A stretch of 24,861 bases of DNA from 66-474 sp040388785 (GTDB lineage: Bacteria; Pseudomonadota; Gammaproteobacteria; Xanthomonadales; Rhodanobacteraceae): positions 1-24,861 of the forward strand of contig JAZKBD010000066.1 in NCBI GenBank assembly GCA_040388785.1, written 5' to 3'. The notes beneath the pieces are model-generated. The model ran no database searches. It worked only from the letters and a program-made list of their open reading frames with translations, and was not told where the DNA came from. The position numbers and the translations under genes were made by a program. Of the stretch, positions 1 to 8,300 are shown in pieces. Position 1 is the first letter of the stretch, and each line of letters starts with the position of its first letter.

Positions 1-1
1 C

Positions 2-238
2 GGCTGGACCGGCGACTGGCACGAGAACCCCGCGCCGCAATGGATCGTGCCGCTGTCGGGCCGCTGGTTCGTGGAGACGATGGACGGCACGCGCGTGGAA
101 ATGGGCGCGGGCGAGGTGTCGTTCGGCGGCGACCAGGGTTGCGTCGCCGACGCGTACGGGCACAAGGGCCATCGTTCCGGAACGGTCGGCAATGCGCCCG
201 CGGTACTCATGCTGGTGCAGATGGGCGACAGGACATGA
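2..238 (+). CDS. Cupin-domain protein, C-terminal part (cut by window start)
   Basis: The open frame enters from the left edge and ends at the TGA at 236-238, leaving 78 residues. The visible part reads like the second half of a small beta-barrel cupin. It has a WIVPLSGRWFVETMDG strand pair, then an MGAGEVSFGGD turn of the kind that closes the second cupin motif, and a final APAVLMLVQMGD strand. Cupins of this sort bind a metal and act on or sense small molecules, but the substrate cannot be told from this fragment. The start and any metal-binding His residues of the first motif lie outside the window, although H22 (GDWHENP) and the GHKGHRSG segment are visible. It is followed by a repeat-filled gap before the gluconolactonase. 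The cupin fold is likely; the function is unknown. Confidence 0.7.
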   Translation, partial: GWTGDWHENPAPQWIVPLSGRWFVETMDGTRVEMGAGEVSFGGDQGCVADAYGHKGHRSGTVGNAPAVLMLVQMGDRT

Positions 239-274
239 GCACCCGCGAATCAACATGCATCAAAGCAAACCGCT

Positions 275-328
275 CCCTCTCCCCCAAGCAGTTTTACCGC
301 TTGGGGGAGAGGGTTGAGGTGAGGGGGC
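275..328 (-). repeat. REP-like hairpin repeat, copy 1 (leftward orientation)
   Basis: Positions 275-289 (CCCTCTCCCCCAAGC) pair perfectly over 15 bp with 299-313, around a 9-base loop at 290-298. The tail at 314-328 (TTGAGGTGAGGGGGC) is the reverse complement of the GCCCCCTCACC leader seen in the other two copies. Copy 1 is therefore in the opposite orientation to copy 2, and the two leaders face each other. The motif resembles the widespread proteobacterial CCCTCACCCC/CCCTCTCCC intergenic repeats. It lies just after the cupin gene and could also stop its transcript, although no T-tract follows. Confidence 0.85.
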
Positions 329-373
329 CGAGAGCCGCGGAAGCATCGAAACATCTCGTCGCATGCAAGCCCC

Positions 374-425
374 GCCCCCTTACCCTGCCCTCTCCCCCGA
401 ATAAAGATCATTCGGGGGGAGAGGG
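374..425 (+). repeat. REP-like hairpin repeat, copy 2 (rightward orientation)
   Basis: A GCCCCCTTACCCTG leader at 374-387 is followed by a stem whose left arm is 388-402 (CCCTCTCCCCCGAAT) and right arm 410-425. The right arm carries one extra G, so one base bulges. The loop at 403-409 is 7 bases. Compared with copies 1 and 3, three of the four stem pairs nearest the loop are changed on both sides, so pairing is kept. The copy ends only 21 bases before the ATG of the gluconolactonase, so it would lie in that gene's leader if transcription comes from upstream. Confidence 0.85.
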
Positions 426-446
426 TCCAAGCAGCCGCGTGAAATC

Positions 447-1352
447 ATGAGCGACTACGAAATCCTCGATCCGCGCTTTCGCTCGATGGTGCTGCCCAAC
501 GCGCCGCTGGAAAAACTTGCCGACGGCTTCCGCTGGCTGGAAGGGCCGGTGTGGTTCGCGGACATGCAATGTTTGTTGTTCAGCGACATCCCGAACGACC
601 GGGTGATGCGCTGGACCGCATCGGGCGGCGTGTCGGTGTTCCGGCAACCGTCGCGCTTCGCCAACGGCCACACCCGTGACCGCGAAGGGCGGCTCATCGG
701 TTGCCTGCACGGCGGCCGCGCGATCGTGCGCACCGAACCCGACGGCACGATCACCACGCTGGTCGATCGTTACCAGGGCAAGCGCCTCAATTCGCCCAAC
801 GACGTGGTGGTGAAGTCCGACGGGACGATCTGGTTTTCGGATCCGACATATGGGATCACCCGGGACTACGAAGGCGAAAAGCAGGAGCCCGAATTGCCGC
901 CCAACCTGTATCGTTTCGAACCGCACGACGGCCACCTGAGCATTGTCGCCGATGATTTCGACGGCCCCAATGGATTGTGTTTTTCGCCGGACGAAAAACT
1001 TCTGTACGTCGTCGAAAGCGGCACGCCTTTCGCGTCCGAGCGCAAGCAATACATCCGGGTGTTTGATGTTTCCGATGACGGCACGCAGCTGCGCAACGCG
1101 CGGATTTTCCACAAAGTCGAACCGGGCATGGCCGACGGCATCCGCTGCGACGAGGACGGCAACATCTGGTCGAGTGCCGGTGACGGCGTGCACTGCATCG
1201 CGCCCGACGGCACGCTGCTCGGGCGGATCAAGCTGCCGTGCACGGTTTCCAACCTGTGCTTCGGCGACCGCCACCGCAGCCGCCTGTTCCTGTGCGCGTC
1301 GCAATCGCTGTACGCGATCTGGGTGAACCGGCGCGGTGCGCAGCGGCCATGA
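447..1352 (+). CDS. SMP-30/gluconolactonase family sugar lactonase
   Basis: A six-bladed beta-propeller lactonase of 301 residues, the usual length for the family. These enzymes open sugar lactones such as D-glucono-1,5-lactone with one divalent metal. The expected ligand positions are visible: E32 in WLEGPVW, N118 in SPNDVVV, N175 in DGPNGLCFSPD and D230 in MADGIRCDEDGN, which line up with the Glu/Asn/Asn/Asp set of regucalcin. No signal peptide is seen, so it is probably cytoplasmic. The ATG at 447 fits the family N-terminus (MSDYEILDPRF), but there is no strong Shine-Dalgarno; a hairpin repeat ends 21 bases upstream. Its TGA overlaps the ATG of the next gene (ATGA, 1349-1352), showing translational coupling. 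Further downstream lies a glucose 1-dehydrogenase-like SDR that could supply gluconolactone. The precise lactone is inferred. Confidence 0.88.
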   Translation: MSDYEILDPRFRSMVLPNAPLEKLADGFRWLEGPVWFADMQCLLFSDIPNDRVMRWTASGGVSVFRQPSRFANGHTRDREGRLIGCLHGGRAIVRTEPDGTITTLVDRYQGKRLNSPNDVVVKSDGTIWFSDPTYGITRDYEGEKQEPELPPNLYRFEPHDGHLSIVADDFDGPNGLCFSPDEKLLYVVESGTPFASERKQYIRVFDVSDDGTQLRNARIFHKVEPGMADGIRCDEDGNIWSSAGDGVHCIAPDGTLLGRIKLPCTVSNLCFGDRHRSRLFLCASQSLYAIWVNRRGAQRP

Positions 1353-2263
1353 GCCACGGCATCCGGAGGTTGCTGCGGATCGAGCGCAATACCGCGGACC
1401 TCGAACGCGCGCTCGCGTTTCATCATGATGCGTTGGGCTTCAGCGTGGACGACGCCAATGCTGCACCGCCCGCGTGGACCTTGCTGCCGGGCCTGTGCGA
1501 CACGCCGCCGCGTTGCGCTCGGCTTTCACTGGGCGCGCAAACGCTGGTGCTCACGGAGTTCCTGAACGCCGCGCCGTATCCGGCTCACAGCGGATTGAAC
1601 GATCTGTGCTTCCAGCATTGCGCGATCGTCACCGACGACATGGATGCCGCGTGCGATCGCGCGATGCGGCACGGTGCCACGGCGATCACGCAAGGCGGCC
1701 CGCAAACGCTGCCGCCCTCGAGCGGTTCGGTGAGTGCGTTCAAGTTCCGCGATCCGGATGGCCATCCCCTGGAGCTGATCGCGTTTCCCGCAGGTATGGG
1801 CGATCCGGTTTGGCAATCGGCGCACACGGATGATTCGCCGCTCGGCATCGACCACAGCGCGATCAGCGTCGCCGACGCCGAACGCAGCACGCTGTTTTAC
1901 GAGCTGCTCGGGATGCAGGTCGCATCGCGCGGCGTGAACCGCGGCGCACAGCAACAACGTCTCGATGACCTCGCCGACGTCGAAGTGGACGTGATCGCGC
2001 TCGAAGGCGCGACGCGCACGCCGCACCTCGAACTGTTGGGCTATCGCCAGCCGCGCGGCCGCGCGAATCCATCGGCCGGGGTCACCGCCGTCGCCGCGGA
2101 CCGGCTGGTCTGGCAAGCCGAACAGGTGGACGTGCTGCTCGACGCGCTCAGTGACGGCGATTTCGCCGACGCGATCATCGCCAGCGGCTTCATCAAGGGC
2201 ACGACGATCGCGTTGCTGCGCGATCCGGATCGTCACCTGCTGGTACTGCGCGACGGGCCTTGA
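1349..2263 (+). CDS. Two-domain VOC (glyoxalase/bleomycin-resistance/dioxygenase) family protein
   Basis: The protein has 304 residues from the ATG at 1349, chosen because it overlaps the previous stop as ATGA and removes a 37-residue unrelated extension. Two VOC modules are seen. The first, about residues 5-150, has LERALAFHHDALGF and the closing FRDPDGHPLELIAFP. The second, about 155-300, has GIDHSAISVADAERSTLFYELLGM, of which the IDHSAI His is the usual first metal position, and closes with LLRDPDRHLLVLRDGP. The first domain lacks a His at the equivalent site (LLRIERN), so metal binding there is doubtful. VOC proteins include lyases, isomerases, dioxygenases and binding proteins; the substrate cannot be deduced. 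Coupling to a sugar lactonase suggests a role in sugar or sugar-acid metabolism, which is inference. Confidence 0.8.
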   Translation: MSHGIRRLLRIERNTADLERALAFHHDALGFSVDDANAAPPAWTLLPGLCDTPPRCARLSLGAQTLVLTEFLNAAPYPAHSGLNDLCFQHCAIVTDDMDAACDRAMRHGATAITQGGPQTLPPSSGSVSAFKFRDPDGHPLELIAFPAGMGDPVWQSAHTDDSPLGIDHSAISVADAERSTLFYELLGMQVASRGVNRGAQQQRLDDLADVEVDVIALEGATRTPHLELLGYRQPRGRANPSAGVTAVAADRLVWQAEQVDVLLDALSDGDFADAIIASGFIKGTTIALLRDPDRHLLVLRDGP

Positions 2264-2269
2264 GGCCCG
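2254..2269 (+). terminator. Short hairpin across the VOC stop codon
   Basis: CGGGCC at 2254-2259 pairs with GGCCCG at 2264-2269 around the 4-base loop TTGA, which contains the VOC stop codon (2261-2263). There is no T-tract after it, so it is at best a weak or Rho-assisted stop or a pause. The rest of the 89-base gap before the glucan synthase holds a relatively A/T-rich patch with GTTAAC at about 2312-2317. A promoter there is possible, but no clear -35/-10 pair was found. Confidence 0.3.
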
Positions 2270-2352
2270 CCGCGGATCACCGTCCATGAACGGCGCGGTC
2301 ACAACCGTTTCGTTAACATCGAAGATTCGGCCCGACACCTGATCGAACGAGT

Positions 2353-5300
2353 TTGCCACGCAACCGCCGCCCGCAAGCATGGATACGCCGTCTCGGGATG
2401 AGGCGCAACGCGCGCATCGCCGCGCGCAATCGCACCCACGCCACCCCATGGGAGCCTGACGGCGCCGCGGCGGCACCGATTCCACCCGGCGTACTCGCGC
2501 GCGGACATGACAGCCTGAGCGAAGCCCCCGCTTTCGATCTCGACCGGGCGCTGGTCGCACACGATCGCACGCTGCAGCACGCCTACGCGGTCGCGCGCAC
2601 CGCCGCGATCGACAACCGCCGCGTCGAACCCGCGGCGGAATGGCTGATCGACAACGTCTACCTGATCCGCAACGAGATCCGTGAAGTTCGCGAGGCCTTG
2701 CCGGCGAACGTCTGGAAGCGGCTGCCGCGCAACCAGCCGGACGGCCGGGTGGTCCCGCGCATGTTGCGCGCGCTGCGCGCCTGCATCGCGCAACTGGACG
2801 GCAACGTCGAACCCGAAGCGGTCGAACGTTACCTCGACGACTACCAGGCACACGCGACTTTCGATCTGGTCGAACTGTGGACACTGCCGGTGCTGGTGCG
2901 TGTGGCGCTGATCGAAGGCTTGGCCAGCGATGCCGCGGCGATCACGCGCCGCATGCAGGCGTATTCGAATGCCGAAGCCTGGGCCGAACGGCTGATCGGC
3001 GTGGCGACCCGTGCGCCCAACGACATGCTGCTGGGCGTCGCCGAAATGGCGCGCACCGACATGTTCGCGTCGGCTGCGTTCGCGGCCGAGTTCTACCGGC
3101 TGCTCGAAGGCAAGCACCCGTCGCTGAAACTCGCGCTCACCTTCGCCGAGCAGCAGCTCGAACAACGCGGCACCAGCGTGTCGCGGGTGATCGACGAGGA
3201 ATCGCGCGCGCAGGCCGCGGACCAGGTTTCGATCGCCAACCGCATCAACAGCCTGCGCCGCACGCACGATTACAACTGGTCCGAATTGCTGGAACGCGTC
3301 GGCAAGGTCGACCGGATCCTCGGCAAGGATCCGGCCGGTGCGTATGCCGGCATGGATTTCGCCACCCGCGGCCGCTACCGGCATGCGGTGGAAGGGCTCT
3401 CCAGGCGCAGCGGCCGCAGCGAGGTCGACGTCGCGCAACGCGCGCTGGAACTGGCGCGTCTCGACTGCGCGGCCGGCACCGACCCGCGCCGCCGCCACGT
3501 CGGCTATTTCCTGATCGGCGAAGGCCTCAAAACGTTCGCGCACGCGCTGGGCGCGCGCACCTCGACCGAATACCGCATCGCGGAGCGGCTGCGGCGCTGG
3601 CCATCGACGAGCTACCTCGGCAGCATCCTGCTGGTCAGCCTGCTGGTGACGGCAGTGGTCGCGGGCGGGCGCCACTGGTACTTCACGTCGATGCCGCTGG
3701 CGATCGACTTCGTGCTGCTGATCGCGGTGTTCGTCGCCGCCAGCCAACCCGCCGTCGCGCTGGTGAACTGGCTGCTGGGCATGCTGGTGCCCGCGCGCCT
3801 GCTGCCGCGCATGTCGTTTTCCGGCGGCATTCCGGACGAATGCCGCACGCTGGTGGTCGTGCCGTGGCTGCTGGGCAGCACGCAGGGTTTGGCGGACCAG
3901 CTCGACGCGCTGGAAATCCGCTACCTCGGCAACCGCGACCGCAACCTGCACTACGCGCTGCTCACCGACTTTCCGGATGCGCCAGAACGCGACATGCCGG
4001 GCGACTCTGCGTTGCTGCAGGCGGCGACCGCCGGCATCGACCGGCTCAACGCGCGGCACCCGCTGCCTGGCAGCACGCGCTTCCACCTGTTCCATCGGCC
4101 GCGCGAATGGAATCCGCGCCAGTCGGTGTGGATGGGGTTCGAACGCAAGCGCGGCAAACTGGGTGATCTCAATCGCGTGTTGCGCGGCACGCGCCCGGAA
4201 CGCGCGTTCAGCGTGGTCGTGGGGGACGTCGAAGCGTTGCAGGCGACGCGCTACGTGGTCACGCTGGATGCCGACACGCAGTTGCCGCCCGAAGCTGGAC
4301 GCAAGCTGGTCGAAACCATGGCGCATCCGCTGAACCGCCCATGGTTCAGCAAGGGCTCGCGTCGGGTGGTCGCGGGTTACGGCTTGCTGCAGCCGCGCAT
4401 CTCGGTGACGTACGAAAGCGCGCGCCCGAGCCGCTTCGCGCGCCTGTACAGCGATGCCACCGGCCTCGATCCCTACACGCGTGCAGTGTCAGACGTCTAT
4501 CAGGATTTGTTCGGCGAAGCTTCGTTCGTCGGCAAGGGCATCTACGACATCGACGCCTTCAGCCGTTCGGTGGGCACGCGTTTTCCCAATGATCTGATCT
4601 TGTCGCACGACCTGCTGGAAGGTTCCTACGCGCGCACCGGCCTGGTCAGCGACATTGAACTGATCGAACACCAACCCAACCGTTACAGCGTGGACGTGCG
4701 CCGCCGCCACCGCTGGACGCGCGGCGACTGGCAGATCGTGCAATGGCTGCTGCCGATCGTGCCGGGACCGCGCCGGCGCGGCCTGCGCAACACGCTGAAG
4801 GCGCACCATCGCTGGAAGATCCTCGACAACCTGCGGCGCGGGCTGGTGCCGCTGGCGATGCTGGTGCTGCTGCTGCGCAGTTGGGTGCTCACCGACGTGC
4901 CGGTGTACTGGACGCTGGTGCTGGTCGCGTTCCTGCTCGGCCCCACCTTCCTCACCGCGCTGGTGCAGGTGGTGCGCAACGCCTGGTCACGCGTGCCGCC
5001 GCGGCGCTGGCGCAACACCTGGCGCGGCATCCGCGACGTGCTGCTGCGCGAGCTGTTTGCGATCGCGACGCTGCCGTTCGAGGCCATGCTGAACATCGAT
5101 GCAATCGGCCGCAGCGCCGGGCGCCTGCTGTTCACGCGCAAACAACTCCTCGAATGGACGCCGATGACCGACGCCGTGCGCGGCGCGGCCAACAGCCTTG
5201 CGGGTTACCTGCGCCTGATGTGGGTGGCGCCGGCCACGGCGATCGTGGTCGGCGTGGCCGTCGGCATGCGTGCGCCGGTGTCATTGCCGGCGGCGTTGCC

Positions 5301-8300
5301 GTTCGTGGTGCTGTGGTTCGCCGCGCCCGGCATCGCGTGGTCGATCAGCCGCACGCCGCCGCGTCCGCCGCTGCCGCTGGACACCACGCAGCGCGCGTTC
5401 CTGCACGGCGTCGCGCGGCGCGTGTGGCACTGGTTCGAGACCTTCGTCAACGCCAGTGAAAACTGGCTGCCGCCGGACAACTGCCAGATCTTCCCGGCCG
5501 AGCAGGTCGCGCATCGCACATCGCCCACCAACATCGGCATGGCGCTGCTCGCCAACCTCACCGCCTTCGACTTCGGCTACATCACCTACGGTGGCCTGTT
5601 GCAGCGTACTGCCGCGACGCTCGACACGCTGCGCAAATTGCCACGCCACCGCGGCCACTTCTACAACTGGTACGACACGCTGACGCTGGAGCCGTTGATA
5701 CCTCGCTACGTCTCCAGCGTCGACAGCGGCAACCTGATGGCCTGCCTGCTGGTGCTGGCCAGCGCGCTCGAACACATCGACGACGAGCCGCTGGTCGCGC
5801 GCACGCTCGGCACCGGCCTGCGCGACACGGCGCGCTTGCTGGGCGCCGAACTGGTCAACGTCGCATCGCGCGATCCGCACGCCAACCTAGCGCTGGCGGC
5901 GACCTTGAACAAGCTCGACACGCTGGTGGCGGATGCGGTGGGCAACACCGACAACCTGCCCGTGCTGCACGGCCTGCTGGCGCGCATCGAGGCCGAGGCC
6001 GGGCGCCTCGTCGCGCTGAATGCCGAGAATGGCATCACGGGTGAATTCGCGGTGTGGGCCGACGCGCTGGCGCAACAGGCCGCCGCGGCCAGCGAGGAAC
6101 TGGACGAACTCGCGCCGTGGCTGGCGCTCGGCGATTCCGGCAGCGACGATCCCATGGTCCGCGCGTTGCTGGCCGAACTGGAACACAACCCGGTGCGCGC
6201 ACGTGCGCAGCTGCTGGCGGCCGAAATCGTGTTGCGGCTGGAAGCACCCCGCAGCGAAGGCGCGCCGGATCTGTGCGCGGCGCTGCGCGAAACGCGCGCC
6301 ACCTTGAACCGCCGCCACGACGACGCGCAGGCGCTGGCCGTGGCCTGCCGCGAGCGCGCGGAGATGGACTTGTCGTTCCTGTGGGACAAGCAGCGCGAAC
6401 AGTTCGCGATCGGCTACGACGTCGAACGCGACAAGCGCGACGCGGCGCGCTACGACCTGCTGGCGTCCGAGGCGCGCATCCTCTCCTACGTCGCGATCGC
6501 GCAAGGCCAGGTGCCGCCTTCGCACTGGTTCAAGCTGGGCCGCCTGCTTACCGTCGTCGCCGGGCGCCCCTTGCTGGTGTCGTGGAGCGGCTCGATGTTC
6601 GAGTACCTGATGCCGAGCCTGCTGATGCCGACCATCCGCGGCACCTTGCTGGACGATACCTGCGGTGCCGCGGTCGCGCGCCAGATCCGCTACGGCGCGC
6701 AGCAACAAGTGCCGTGGGGCGTTTCCGAATCGGCCTACAACGCGACCGACGCCAACCTCACCTATCAATACCGCGCGTTCGGCGTGCCGGGCTTGGGCCT
6801 GAAGCGCGGCCTCGGCGATGATCTCGTGATCGCGCCCTACGCCACCGTAATGGCGCTGATGGTGGAACCGTCGGCGGCGTGCGACAACCTGGAACGCCTC
6901 GCCGGCCTCGGCGCGCTGACCCGCTACGGCTTCTACGAAGCGCTGGACTTCACCGCCGGACGCGTCAGCGAAGGCGAGGATTTCGCGCTGGTGAAAAGCT
7001 GGATGGCGCACCACCACGGCATGAGTTTCCTTGCGCTGTCATCACTGCTGAACCGCCAGCCGATGCAGCGCCGGTTCATGCGCGAACCGATGTTCAGCGC
7101 CTACGACCTGCTGTTGCGCGAAAAAGTGCCGGAAGCGCGGCCGCGCCTCCCGGCCACGCTGGACGTCGAACAGCCGCGCGAAACCCGCGCGAGTGCGCAC
7201 CCGGAGATCCGCGACATCACGCGCATGGATTCGCCGCTGCCGGAAGCGCATCTGCTGTCGAACGGCAACTACCACGTGATGCTGACCCAGACCGGCGCGG
7301 GCTACAGCCGCTGGCGTGGTCTCGCGGTCACGCGCTGGCACGGCGACGCGACGCGCGACGACGAAGGCACGTTCGTGTATATCCGCGATGTCGATTCCGG
7401 CAAGGCCTGGTCGGCGACTTACCAGCCGCTGGGCGATTCCGACGGCACCTGCCGCGCCACGTTCTCGCAGGCGCGCGCGGAATTCCACCGCAACGATTTC
7501 GGCATCACCACCGAGTTCGTGGTCGCCGTTTCGGCCGAAGACGACATCGAACTGCGCCGGCTGCGGCTGACCAACCGCACCGGCAGGACGCGCATCCTCG
7601 ACGTCATCAGCTACGCCGAACCGGTGCTCGCGCCGCCCGAAGCCGACGCGGCGCACCCGGTTTTCAGCAAGCTGTTCCTGGAAACCGAAGCGGTGCCGGA
7701 ACTCGACGCGCTGCTGGTTTCGCGCCGCCCGCGCAGCCCCGACGAACACCATCCGTGGCTGCTGCACCAGATCACCACGCGTGGCGGCATCGTCGGCGAC
7801 GGTACCTGCGAAACCGATCGCGAGGCGTTCCTCGGACGGCTCGGCAGTCCCGCGTCGCCGCGCGCGCTCGCCAGCACCGTGCCGGCCGACGGCCGCACTG
7901 GCGCGGTGCTCGATCCGATCGTTTCGCTGACGCGGCGCATCCGCATCCTGCCCGGCCACACCGCGGGCCTCGACGTGCTGACCGGCGTCGCGCCCGATCG
8001 CGCCGCGGCGGTGACGCTGGCGCGCAAGTACCGCGAACGCCACCTGCACCAGCGTGTGTTCCAGCTGGCCTGGACGCACGAACAGGTGACGCTGCAGCAA
8101 CTCAACATGAGCGCGACCGAAGCGCAACGCTACGACCACGCCGCCAGCACGCTGCTGTACGGACCGCCCGCCGCGCGCAACGTCTCCGACATCGCGCTGC
8201 CGCCGCAGTCCGCGTTGTGGAAGCACGGCATTTCCGGCGACCTGCCGATCGTGCTGGCGCGCATCGCCAACGCCAGCCAGATCGACCTGGTGCGGCACCT

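Noticed and set aside
235..450. A 71-residue open frame starting in an ATGA overlap with the cupin stop and ending at the lactonase start
   Set aside because: It lies almost entirely in the two hairpin repeats and encodes the RPLTLPSPP-type peptide typical of translated intergenic repeats. The overlaps are coincidental.
2300..2330. A/T-richer patch with GTTAAC as a promoter or LacI-type operator for the glucan synthase
   Set aside because: No convincing -35/-10 pair and no complete palindrome. One GTTAAC hexamer is too little.
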